From NCBI GenBank assembly GCA_947184155.2, contig CAMXCT020001654.1:62001-126000 (forward strand): a DNA stretch of 64,000 nucleotides. Direction: 5' to 3'. The notes under the pieces were generated by a model that saw only the letters and a list, made by a program, of their open reading frames with translations, was not told the DNA's origin and did no database searches. The position numbers and the translations under genes are program-made. Shown here in pieces: positions 21,540 to 35,700 of the stretch. Each line of letters begins with the position of its first letter. Positions within the stretch are counted from its first letter, which is position 1. Source of the stretch: Cladocopium goreaui. Its lineage: Eukaryota; Sar; Dinophyceae; Suessiales; Symbiodiniaceae.

Positions 21540-24500
21540 CTTGAAGCAACACTACTCCACGACGCGCAAAGGACGAGCTTTGGATGGGCCGAGGCTGCAA
21601 GGGCTTGGCACTGGATCCATAATCTAACTATACCCTGGAAGTAAATATACAGAAAACTCATGGGTGAGTGTTCCCTTTTTGCATGCCGAAGAAATGATGG
21701 TTTAGTAAGGGGTGAATCCATATATTGGGGACCATTACAAGATGTTAATGACTAGGGAGATTGGAATTATACAAAGCTATTTGACAAGCAAACTAAGTGA
21801 GGGAACTGACTAAAGTTCATGCTGTGTGTATATTGCACATACAATTATATATAATTATATAATAGTTTAACATGTTTGATTTGAATGTCAAGAAATAAGA
21901 GGGGAAGCACTCTTTTAGTGCCTCCCGTCTTCAGGTGCCAGATCGAGAGATCATGGCTCATCTAACCATGAATATTATACTGGTTGGTTGTTTTAACCCT
22001 CTGAAACATATGAAAGTCAGTTGGGATGATTATTCCCAGTATATGGAAGAATAAGAAATGTTCCAAACCACCAACAACAAGTATATGTAGGTGTATATAT
22101 ATATAACTCTCTATCCTAATGCTTCCAGCCCCACACACAACGATGTCATGTTGAAATCGAATCTGGCACATTTGTGCTGAAAACTGCAACTTGGCTTCCA
22201 TGCGGCATTGCGTTGAAATCAAAATTAGCAAGAAGCGGGATAAATTGAGAATGACATCATTGATTTGAATTTCATAGCCCCTGCAGAACAAAGAATCTTG
22301 GTTTTGATGGTTTATACCACCCATCAATGGCACAATTGGGAATCCTTTACTCTTGCTCTGCGAGCATTAAGCAAGTTACAAAGCCAAAACAGCTAGCGAC
22401 TTTGGCTGTACATATCGCCTTCCCAAGATCTGCACACTAGCTTAAAGGGCAAACCGTTGGGGAAACTGCTGCTTTAAGCACCTGTGGAAGTGCCTGCACG
22501 AGGGCACAACGGGCACAACCCACGAAACTCTCAGAAATGGCAATGTATCTAGGACCTTTGCTATGCTTCAACCAGTAACATTTGGACCCAAGCAAATGAT
22601 TCACAATTCAATATGGAGGTTTCCTGAAATGGGGGTACTCCTCAATCATCCATTTTAACAAGAATTTCCATTCTAAATTATAAACCATCCAGCTATTGGG
22701 GTACCCCCATTTTAGGACACATCCATATACTCATCAACACTCCTCCCGGCTGCCATTTCAACTGCCTGGTGGATGAAAAAAATTGCGACTTGCGCCAAAA
22801 CGAGCTGGGAAGTGCAGTTTCATTGTGAACGGGTCCCCCCCCAAAAAAAACATGCACGATGCCAATCAGGAATCAAGACTTGTGTCTATATACACATGCA
22901 GAAAGCACCATCCATTTGACAAAATAGATGTACTTAGCCATGGGATTAGTGTACTGGTTAGTAACTGGGTTCCAACCCTATTATATACCCACTTATGCCC
23001 CAGTTACCAGTTCTGTTTAGCTAATCTCATGGCCCATCTAAGTAGAACAATGTGCTGGAAGACTAGCTTTCGGGTAAGATCTAACTAGCTCCTCCTCGAC
23101 AAACAGCCATCTGGGCTAAGCAAATCCATCCTCCCAATTATAACCCCTCCGCGACGGGACCTGTATACAGTGACAGTACATTCCACCGAATTCCACTTGC
23201 GAGGAAGACAGGATTGGACAACTTTTCACAAACTAGAAGATAACTTGTGAGGGCATTTAAATTGAAGAGTTCCATCTTTGCAAGTCTAAAGCCATCCGTT
23301 TTTTTGAGGCCTATGATTTTTGACCCATACGTACCAGCCGGATATTCATTCAACCCAGAAATAGAAAGTCGGGTCGGCCTCTATATATTGGATTTCAGGG
23401 GATGCTGAAACAAGTAGGAACCTCCATTTGCTAATGTCAACCCTGGATTAATAGAATTTAATAAACCATGGTTTGTGAATAAAGGGGTGGTACTCCTCCA
23501 ATAGTCATAGTCTGATACTTAAATGGTCAAGAAAAACACCCATGACTGCCATGACCAATGACCGAGAAGATTCCAATAAAAACGCGCCTCCGAACGCGGT
23601 TATCCGCCCAGACAAGGACAGAACGCCGCCAGGTTCCTCTTCCTGACGTCCGCCAGGTTTCTCTCAAATTTCACCATGCACGGAGATTTCCAACCAAATT
23701 CCAACTCTGGGTACCAAATCATGGAAAAACACAACAAAACATGGGATTAGTGTGCAGCTATAAGAGCCAAGTGCTATACCCCATGCCCATGTCTGAACTT
23801 AGACCCTGGCACACCTTCCCTAGCTACAAATTCGCTCACACGATCTCACACGGCTACCTTCTGGTGATCAAACATGGCTCGGAAATCCAGGAACTAATCA
23901 TATAGGAACATCATGGGACAATCATGGGGAAGTATCGGAAAAATCGGGACAACAATATGTATATGTACATATTATATATATATATAATCCGTTATAATCA
24001 TTATACATGGAGGTTTATAGCTGGGCAAATCAGCTATCAATGGGGAATTGTTCACTGCCATGTTTGATGATCGGAGGGAAGCATTGAGCATGCATTGAGC
24101 CACGCAAAGCAACATTCCACCAAGATTGCAGCACCTCTTTCTGATCCGTTGGGTTATTCGCATGGTTTAGACACTTCTCACACCATCCGACATGACGGTC
24201 ACATAATACCCTGTTCTTTGTCGGTGATGAGACAAAGATGGTAGCGGACTCGTCCATCCCATGATTGGAAATCCTTTTTCTCAGGGCAGATGAACCCTGA
24301 GTTTTTGGGCAAGACCATCCCTGATGGAAATTCACCCATGTCTTGACCAAACAGCCAACAAGATGAGCATCCAGCGCAGGAACTTGCTGGCGTACTTCTG
24401 AATGGTCGGCATTTCTTTAGATGTCTGCCCGGTCGCCTCGATGATTTTTTGAACACTGGAGAGTGCGAAAGTGTCAAAAGAATGACAAGAAAGGATCCGT

Positions 24501-26100
24501 TGAAAGGAAGGAGAAGATTGTACCATTTATATCAATCCAGGTAATCGCATATCATCCAATGTCATCCAATGTCATCGTTTTTTCATATGATAAAATGGAC
24601 GAAGTTGTCATAGTTCACCAGCTGGCACCAATCGCACCAATCTGAAGGATCATCTTTGTGCCCCGGATGCCGGGAAGGGCAGACCTAACACCATTCATCA
24701 GGGACCTGGTTCAGTTAGTAAGTGCTTTTGTGTCCAATTTAAAATTGGACTAATCCACGTTCTTTTTACTTGAGTAATTACATGTAATTACCCAAGTAAA
24801 AGCAACGTCAGACAAAGTGACCTAAAAAATAAAGCTTTGAAAAAATCCGCAGGCGGCCTCTTGAACTGGGATGGTGTAAAATGATGCAAAATGATCTCCG
24901 AATGGTTTGTAGCTGGCTTCGCATAATCACATTGTACCTCCTAAAAAAAATTCTTCGTGCAACCAGCTGTGCAGCACGAAGACCCACATCAAACATCATC
25001 AAAGCCACCAGCCAAATTCCACTCTGCTCACTGTCAGAAAGGAGCATTTGGCGATGGATAAGAATCTTACAAAGTGGGGCCCCCAAACGATAGCTAAGTT
25101 GGGTAATAGCTCCAATTTCACTATGGTTTATGGTAGATATAACGAACTAGTTAATGGGGTTTATAAACCAACTTGTAACTGGGGGGCATCACATTGTAGC
25201 AATCTTAGCATACGGAAATGTCACTTGCCAACCACAAACAGCAGCGTCCCAAGACCCTGGTGGTTGATGCACCAAAGTCACTCTACCGACTTTACCGGCT
25301 CCACCCCATTGGAATCAATGTTCGCTTCGACCCTCTGGCAACCAATAACTAAACATGGCAACATAATTTTCCGTATTCACACATGATGTTGCTTCTTCAA
25401 GGTCTCCATTTATAGTGCATGTTCCTATGATTTTCCCAGATTTACCCATATGTTTCCTATGTTTGTTCCATAACAACCTCCATTTTGTATGGGGACTTCC
25501 AAGCCATCCATGCCGCGCAAAGGGGCATCCACCACCATGGTCATGGCTGTGAACATGGCCACGATGCCCGCAGCATTGGCCAAGACCTCTTCCCCCGCGG
25601 CATCTTTCAAAGCCTGGATGCATCCTTGGCTTTTCCGAGAATCGTTGGAGATTCTGCATCAACAAAAACACAACGATTTGGCTGGTATGTCTAGTTGTCT
25701 AGTTCATCTATAGCCAAAAAAAACAAGTAGCTCATTATTATTTGAAAAAAAAACACGCTCAAAAATCTCTGAAAAAGTACTTCCATTTGTGGCAACAAAC
25801 ATGGCCTGCAAAATGCAAACCCCACTGTTAACCTTGAAATCTCCTCACATCTTCTGCTCAGCATCTGTCAATGCGCTTCTGGGGGCTTGCTAACCCTGGC
25901 TCGGCGGGCAAACGTTCATCTGCCATGGCAAAACCTGAGGAACCGCAACGGAAAAGGAGTCGCCACCGGAATGGTTGGAAACTCAAAGGTAAGCAGGGAT
26001 ATATGCATACATATGTATTCAAAAATATAACATAATATAATATGCAGTTTGATTGATAATATGCATATATATATATATATATTCATATATTTCACAAACA

Positions 26101-26132
<32 letters not shown>

Positions 26133-26743
26133 TATGATTATTTTTTTTTAAAAAAAAACTTATTTGCAGCAGGGACATATGATTCCCCACCTACTAGCTG
26201 GCGAAAGAGGTATAGCAAATTGTCAAAAAGCGGAGGCATACGTCTTGACCTGATACATCTCCGTGATGATCTACCCCGAAGAAGAAGCAGCAAACTCCAT
26301 GAAACAGCAGGAAATTCAACTCGAATCGTTTGCATCGCATTTACCCCAAAAAAATCCAACCCCGGCCAACCCGGAACGCAAAGACAAATGCGAGAAGATG
26401 CGTAGCAAAGCAACCCAGTTCCACCATCAGTTGCACATCACGGTGTAGCCGATCTCCAAACAGCAAAGCAGTATCTCTCATCATGATATGGCCGTCCCGT
26501 CAGAAAACACAATGAATTCCAGTAGTGTAGGCTGACGCAATGCTCTCCATGTCCTTAGAAAAAATGTTCTTGCCAACCCCGGGGGCCACAAATGGGATGT
26601 GTAAACCAGTCCGAAAGGGGAGAGTCCCCTGAGTGGAGGAGATCCCCTTTACTGTGATACAACCCTTGTCGCAAACTACCCAGATTCTATCTCAGTTATA
26701 GGGTGTATCCAAAAGTCACATTTTTGGGCCCATGCTACATATG

Positions 26744-26774
<31 letters not shown>

Positions 26775-29700
26775 TTAAATCGTCTCCTTCCTTTTCCAAC
26801 AAAAAACGCATAGCATCGGCGTGTTTTGGACATCTCCAGCTCTTTAAAGAAATCAAACGACTGAAATTCCTGAGTCGTAAGTGTTGTTCCAAAGTCCCCA
26901 CAATTTCGTTGATGACGAGCACATGTTTGGGCTGGTTTGGAATCCAGCAGGCTTATCCTAGTTTACCCAGCGCTGCAGAAAGCCCAGGTCAAGCAAAGGT
27001 CAGACTCATGTCTGCATATGCAATGTATGCATCTATGAATCTACCTATCTACGAATACCTACTTGTTTATCGTTGTAAGCATGTCATATCTCATCTAACA
27101 TCAGCAAATCAAGTCAAAAACAAAGCTATCCTAGAGAAATTCATCTCCACCCTCACGTGTTTGACATATACACACATATCTGTGTGAAATAGAACAATAA
27201 CACGCACACACAACAGAAAAAAATAACATGGAAACATGATACCCTCCACTTTGAAGGCTTGATTCATAATATGTGAAACAATATCTATTGAAGAAGGCCC
27301 TTCTGGTAGGTTGAAAGCTCTTAAAGAGCTACACTCACAATACCATCCCAGTTAGCACAGGCCAAAATTATCCGACACGGACTACCAAACATCTTGCTGT
27401 ATCTTTTTGATGGTTTTCACTACACAGTTTTGACCCATAGTTTTTTCAAGAGTAAGAGTGGCTACTACCAAAAAACAAGAGTGGAACATCAACGGTCCCT
27501 CCAGCTTCAGTCAAAGCAAAAAAATCACCAACCAGCCAGTTTTAAACAAAACTTTGGTTGCCGAGCCCAGATAGCACTTAGAAAGTGATCACCTGCATTT
27601 ACCCTTTGGACCCGACAAAACTACCAAGTTGGGTTGTTGGGTGTAACTTCCACCACTTTTGCCACGTACTGACGTACTTTGTTGGGATGGTTGCAGCCTG
27701 AAGCACCACCGGCCGCTGAATCATTTCTGACTCCCCAACCTGAAGTAAGACCATTTTCCAAGGGTCCCCAAGGGTCCCGACCATTTACAGTGAGGTTGCG
27801 AGTGATGTCACCAAATTCACCCAGAACCATGCTTGTACCCACCATAGATATCATAAAATGGCATTATACATATATATATATACACACACATACCTTACAC
27901 CCCGCACAGCTCTAACTCTGGCGAACCATCGTATCGATAGTCATATCTAGTCATGTTGATTAGATCGTTCTAATGATGGACATATAAATATAGACAACCC
28001 TTATAATGTCCTATAATCAATATACCAAATAAATCCTAACCATGGATTTATTTGGTATTACTACGCATCTAAATCATCTTCTAAGGAGGTGGCTTCTGGT
28101 AACCTGCCATCGTCCCAGGTGGGGTTTGAGCGGCAGCACGGCTGATCTTGGAACCCACGAAGGGTTTCAACTGAAAAAGGGCGAAATTCCTGGGCGAAGC
28201 GCGAAGATCTCAATCCAGTGGTTTCCTGGTGGAAAAAACACTGGAAAATACCAGCTGTATTGAATCACCCTGAAACACAAATGTGGTGGAACACCTTTAA
28301 AAGTGAAAGCATATGGAAGCAGGAACCAGTTCAATCTTCGAAGGTCTTTCGAGATTGTTTTTTCCAATCGAGGAATGTTGGGGTTTCATCTTTGCATCGA
28401 TATGATATCTTGGTAGTGTTTGGCCGCTTCACCTGCCATTGAGAAAAACATACTGTCATTGATTAGCGTTTTTTTTTGCAAATTAATTGTAACACCTTCC
28501 CTTGGTATCAACATGTTACCCTCTGGTTATTTAACATAGCCACGGAAAATGGCCCATTTATAGATGGTTTACCTATTAAAAAATGTGATTTTCCATGACT
28601 ATGTTAAATAACCAGAGGGCATAAACAATGGCATAAAATAAACCCTTCTGGCAATGAGTCTAAAATTTAAGTGTGAGTATCCCATCAAGCATGATGTCGC
28701 TAGCTGGACAATATCCCGTGGTGAATGAAGGTTTTAATGGGAAAATCATCTATAAATGAGGGATATCATTGATTGATTCATACATCAGATCTCAATCATT
28801 GCATATTTATATATATATATATATGTATATAGATATTCGACCAACCAAGCTTTTTAAATCACATATATATATATATATGCTAGCCCCCCCCCCAAAACCG
28901 ACGTTTTTCTCTTTCTTGTTTTGAAGACTGAGTAAATAGCGTGCTTTTTAAAATAAGTATACTGGAGTGATTTTCGATTTCTTCTGACAATTACGTTGAG
29001 CAACATGAGAATCTAGAGGAATATTGGAAATAAACTCTATTTTTGATATTTTAGATTTCATATCTAATATCAAGTTTAGAACTGGAGTAAAAAGCTTTAA
29101 AGCCTCATCTAAGATATTTAATAATCTGTCTTCTGGAAATTCCATTCCACATCCTTCCACCATAGTTATTTCATTTTTTGAGCCACTAATAAATATATCC
29201 ATATTCTCTGAAGAAGAACTAGAAACAGATGGAAAAAAAACTGGTGATTCAAATTGTGCCAAAATATCTAAAACATGCTATTTTTGTATGTTTTTTTTTC
29301 TACTTGCTTATTGTTTTAATTACATACACACAATTTTTACAATCTACCAAAAAATAAAAATAAATAAAGCTCTTGCTATAAATAGTTGGATTAAAAATGA
29401 TTGGCAAAACTGCTTTAAACGCTAGCAAGAAAATATATATCTAGATATATATCTTATAAAAATCACTTAATTAAACTCGACAATCTATTACTACAAAACC
29501 AATTAAATTTTAATAGTTCTTATTTCTTCAGTTGTTTAAAAGATATGGATAAAAGGATAGTGCAATGTCGCATTTTAATAAAGCAAAATCATACTCAAAG
29601 CACAAACATGTATCATAACATTATAATAAGCATCAATATAATTAAGGATTAATTTTTGATTATTTATTTTCCAGAAAAGATCTATATACGTCTAAACCCA

Positions 29701-32700
29701 TATAGAATAGAACAAAATTTAGCTCCTATATTAAACCCATCTTTTCAAGAGACAATAAAATTGTACTGACTTAAGAATATGCTATGCAAGGGAACTATTA
29801 GTATTTAAAAAATACACTCTTGCCTACAAATTACTTAATCAAGCTAGCAAAAATATAACATATATTGACAATATATAAAAATACATAACTTGGCAGGATT
29901 TATAGCACTTGTAAAATTAAAAGTATATAATATTGCACTAAAGCATTTTTCTTATATAGATGCGATTGCTACATCACCAAATCAAATAAGTAGACATTCC
30001 TATTTTATGTATATTTGCATGCAACATATGCAACATCTAAAATATCATGCACTGTCAAAAATATTATAAAGGGCTTCAAAATACTGTGCACCTTTTTATG
30101 GAATGATAGCACATGAATTACTCAAGAATTCACAAATCTCTTTACCAAAAACAATTGATATTAATGATGCAAAAATATATATATATATGAATGTCTTAAA
30201 ACAAACATTACAAGATGAAATTGAGTTTATATCTTACCTAATAAAATATAAAACATATAACCTTGCAGACAGTTTAGTAACTCAACTATTTAACAATATA
30301 TGTAAAGATATTTTTCATATAACAATATTTTTGATATATGGACAAGAGAATCAACATCTGCAAGTGATTATTTGTCAATGTGCTTTGAGTTGTAATATTG
30401 TAATTGCAGATAAACTGTTTCAACAAATGCCATTACCTGATGAAATTCCACTTCAAACTCATTATTTAACTCATGTACAATATATATGTATATATACGTA
30501 TATATTAATTGTTGTCTTACTGTTGAACCCAGGTACTTAGAGCAATTTTGTCACCAAAAGCGTTTGCAAACGTTTGCAAACAAGTCCAGGGACCCAAGTA
30601 CTTAAAAAGATTCAAGATTCAAGATTCCCAGAAAGAATTCTTGAATCCAAGGGGATAGGATTCAAGATTCAAGATTCAAGATGCCCAGAAAGAATTCTTG
30701 AATCCCAGGATTCAAGATTCAAGATTCAAGATTCCCAGAAAAACTTCTTGAATCCCAGGATTCAAGATTCAAGACCTATCCCCTTGGATTCAAGAATTCT
30801 TTCTGGGAATCTTGAATCTTGAATCCTGGGATTCAAGAAGTTTTTCTGGAAATCTTGAATCTTGAATCTTGAATCCTATCCCCTTGGATTCAAGAAGTTT
30901 TTCTGGGAATCTTGAATCTTGAATCTTGAATCCTATCCCCTTGGATTCAAGAAGTTTTTCTGGGAATCTTGAATCTTGAATCTTGAATCCTGATCAGGAA
31001 CGTTTGCAAGCGTTTGCAAACGTTTGCAAATACTTCTTGTAAAAAATACTCTAAGTACATGGATTTAGTAATAGTAAGATAACAAATAATATACATATGT
31101 GTATATATATATATGCATATATATGTATGATACTGCCCCACTGGATCTCAAACTGAACAAGGTAACTATCCCAAAAGCGTTACAATCTTGAAAATGTCGG
31201 TTTTTTTTTGGGGGGGGTACCATATATATATATATATACCAATCAACTTTGACCAGGCTGAGTAGGTTGCCTCCGGAATTTGGGAACACTAACCACAAAC
31301 GGCTAGTTTGATTACCGAAGGGTAGATATAATTTTGGCGTTGCTGTTTGTGTTTTTCTTTGAATCACTATATCTAAATGAATAAATAAAGAAATAAAAGC
31401 GAATAAATAAATACATAAATAAATAAATAAAAATAATATAATATGTATACAATTAATGGTAATAATAAAAAAAACGGTCTAAACTTGGATGCCCTGTCAG
31501 GATTTTCGCTCCAGAAAGAGTCCATCTTGCTGGGAACAATGCTTGGTCGACAAAATCCTCTGTGTATCCCCATCTTGGTAAAATACAGTGGCAAAAAAAA
31601 ATAATCCCTCAAGTATTGGATGATCATTTTATGCGTACTATACATCATTATACATCCCAATCATGATTCTCGTATCATGCTCATCATGATCCCATGATGG
31701 GTATCCCGATAGGATGAAAAATCAAGTGTGTTCATGTTGTTTCTTCTCTCCCTGAACCAAACATACAAGAAAATGCCGAGGTGTGGAAAAGCCATGGTGA
31801 AAGTGAAACCCTACAGGATGGGGCCCCAGTTCGTTAGCTAAGTTGGTGAACATAACTATAATAACAAGTTGGTGTATGATACGCAAATAACTATATTTAG
31901 GCTGGGTTATAAACCAACAGACATAACTGGGGGGGGCCCATCCTGTAGGAATATGATCTGTAAATGGTGGATTTCCGTGGATTTCCACCATCGCCGTGCT
32001 GCGGGGGATATGCCACGGAGGTCCAATGGAACCTGGCGATGTTTCGGGAAGCCCTAAGGCGACCTTGAAAAAGATATCAAATTCGCCCACAAAATCATCC
32101 AAAATCATGAAAAATCCACATCAAAACACAATTGACATCGATTTGAAACAAGCAATTGACATCGGTTTTCCTGAAGGTTACCCTGAACATCTCCACAACT
32201 GAGAAACTCCACTTCACAGTGAGACCTTGAACTGGGAAAATCACCAGATCTAGTCAGGACCTTCCAAGATCATCAACGGAATCAACGGAGGGTTTCCGAA
32301 GTTTCCTATAAGTCACCGGGGGTACCCATAAACTCACCAGTCATCCATTTTACTCTCGGAATTTTCCATGAAACCATCGGGAAAAACTGGGAAAAACCCA
32401 AGCGACCAGTGGTACGCCGTCGTCAATGCTCCTTCCTTAGGGAAAATCTGATCGATTCACTGGGTGTCCTGGCCTCCAAGTGTTGGATCGGTTTGGTCTC
32501 CCCATGATTTGCGGTAAGAACTTCGAAACCCAGCACATAACCCATAGGATCCATGTATGCTATATATGGTAACATTTACAATCAATATACCCCAAATGAT
32601 AGCATATATACCATACATGGATCCTATGGGTAAGATCGAAGAACACAAGATAGGAAACAAGTAGTCTGTGGCTGCTGAAAGCGTGTTATAATACAAAATG

Positions 32701-35700
32701 GAAATGTCATCCCACGATATCCCACGTAGGATGCAAAATCAGCGGCTGCATTTTGTTCATGGACCAAAAAAAACTTGGGATTCAATCCCTATTTTTGCGG
32801 AATCAAGATGAGCTCGAGATGGCTCGAACCCATCGCAACTGTGACCTCCCCCCAATCACAGATGCTTCCAAAGAAACTCACATTTACCCCAGGAACTCCC
32901 AATAGCTCATGTTTTACCTTGGTTACTTGTGGACTATCAATCCCGTGGTGGGTAAGATGAATCATTAAGACTTTCTAGGATAGATATGGAGCACTCATAG
33001 TTTATCCTAGCAAATGCTAGACACAACACGCTAAACATGGTGGCTGTTACCCTGGAGAACCCACCCTTTGCCAGGGATTTCCCAGCCAGGCACGTTGGAT
33101 GCCTGGATGAATCGACTAATATTGCGGTTGTATCCTATGGCTGACTTTAAATCCCAAGTATCCATAAATATACTACTATAGTATCTACTAGCGCTGCTAA
33201 TATCACCAATTATCATAATCCCTATGGATCCAGACACTGTCCGAGAAGGTACGGCTAACCCTCCAAATCATAGTAAATTGTACCCCAGTCCCACTTCCTT
33301 TCAGAAGGTACGACTGGATCCATAGGGATAGGGAAAATCTTTACCGGAAACCATAGATTTTCCCGAAGATCATGGGGCTTTCCTGTAACATGTTCCCCTT
33401 TTTTCACAACAGAAACCTTAGCGAAACCCAGCATTTTTTCGACAAGGCACCCACTTGCTGTTGGGATTCTCTGGGGAGCTCATCCCCGCGATCACCGGGC
33501 TCCGTTCCATGCCCAACCTGAGTTCCGCGACTCGCTTCACCGCTGCGATCCGATCTGAGATGTGGTGTGTCAGCTCCATCTGGAGGTTTCCAAAAATTGG
33601 TGGTACCCCAATAGCTGGATGGTTTATGCCATGGAACATCCTATGAAAATATATGAAAATGACTGATTTGGAGGTGCCCCTATTTGATTTGGGAACCCCC
33701 CCCCATGTAAATACATGTAAATACCACATATATAATTATTCACCCTGAATACAGATAGAATATGGAATTGTTCAATGATATTCTCACTTTTGTGAAGATG
33801 TTTGTAATTATTTGTATTCTATCTATATAATCTGCTCCAGGACAACCATATATAAATATAATGATATATAATGATATATATATATATATCATTATATTTA
33901 AATACCAATTGTGTCAATGAAAATTATCAAAACCAACGATGGATATTTCGGCGTTTTGTTGGTCGAACTGACCTTTCCCATGGCTATTGACCATATTTGA
34001 CCATCCTACCTTGCCGCAAGTTGGGTGAAGATGACCTGTTTCTGTCCCTGTGGACTACCCCCTATAAACCAACGTATATATATATATATAGAGAAGATCC
34101 ACCATTTACATCTCTTTTTCTGGGGGTTTCCCTTGGTTTTCCATGTTCTATAGTCTGAAAACAGGGTACACCATTCCATCCAGTTGTCATTCACCATGAT
34201 TTCCCTGGATTAGAGGCAGGTCCATGAGTCCGGTTTCCCTCCCATGTATGGAAGAATATGAAATGAAAGGTGCAAAAACCATTCAAGGATATCCAAAGAT
34301 ATCATAGGGTCGGCTGTTTTCCCATGAGTATCCACATGATTGTATCAAAAGTATATCCCCATGTGTACCCATTTGTTTTTTGTATTGTTAGATATTGTCA
34401 GTATAACAGTATTATCCCCCGAAACACATTATATCACTAATGCCCCATCCACATTCATTATCTACAGCAGTGGTTCGTTCTTCATTCCTCCCTAACATTC
34501 ATCACCCAGTATATAGAAGGAATATGGTTTAGGAGGGGGATGAATCCGCGTATTGGGGACCATTTAGGAGGTGTTTAATCATTTAATATTAGGGGGTGGG
34601 ATCAGTGGGATCATTATATGGGGATGGGTCAAAACCCTGGTACCTAGTGAACCCCAACATAGCTGGTAAATGGATGATCATCCCACTAAAAATGTATCTA
34701 TAGGTATTTACCCATACCCATATCCACATGATGATGGATTTTAGACCCCTGATCCCAGCGGCTTCTTGTAGACCTTCAGGTTCACATCTTTGCCCTGCAT
34801 GCCTAAGGGGCCATGATTGGAGCACGGAGCGGCAGCCGGGATGAGTGAACAACTTATACACTTAGTTAGACTTAGTTCATTTGATCATCTGAGTTCTATA
34901 GTCTAAGTTTTCACTTCGACTTGAACTTAGTTCATCTCAGTTCGAAGTCTTTAAAGTCTAAGTGCGGTTTCTTTCTTGACAAACAAACTTTCATGGACAA
35001 AGTTGTGGAAAAAAACATCGGCCGAATCCCCTGGCTGCACCAAGCTCCAACGGTAGGTCATCCCCAGTGAATCAGCTGGAAAGTGTAGCTTGACCTGGAC
35101 CTGTCGCAACCTGTTCAGGTAACGACTACCTTTAACTTTTATCTGGTTGGTGGGATGATGAAATTCCAATATATGGAGAAATCAAATTCATGTTCCAAAC
35201 CACCAACCAGTTATACTTTTAACAAGTAAAAACACAGCAAATGGTACAGTAAAATGATGCGTTGATGACGGAAACTCATCCCATGTTGTGACGATTTTTT
35301 ACTAATGTGGTAGACCTAATAATGAACCATCCCAAAAATTACCATACAGTAAATGGATGCTATAAACCATCCCGAAAGGATAGGTTTATGATTGGGTTTC
35401 CCACATTTTGGGCATACACCAGGGTGAGAACTGGTGATGGTTTATGGCAGTGTGAATCCTACAGAGGCCCAGTCTCCCCCACATGTTGGTGAAATCGCAC
35501 ATTTTTTGCCACCGAAAAAACATTGTGTATGAGGTAAAGTCCTCACACCATCATGAATGAGATTTGTCACACTATTCTAAATAGCAGCTAGCAAAATCAA
35601 TGTTTTGTCCTGGAGAGATGACTATGCGCTTTCAATCGCTTTCAACTACGGGAAACTAAATCATGTAGCTTGAGCAAGTTCGATTCGATTCATTTCCACC

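Noticed and set aside
25860..25866. Second conserved in-frame TGA after RIDRC in both paralogs
   Set aside because: A GA donor four codon positions earlier gives the right phase for the next exon, so the TGA is intronic.
27640..27730. Minus-strand frame MIQRPVVLQAATIPTKY as an exon of paralog A
   Set aside because: No counterpart in paralog B and not needed by phase; kept as non-coding.
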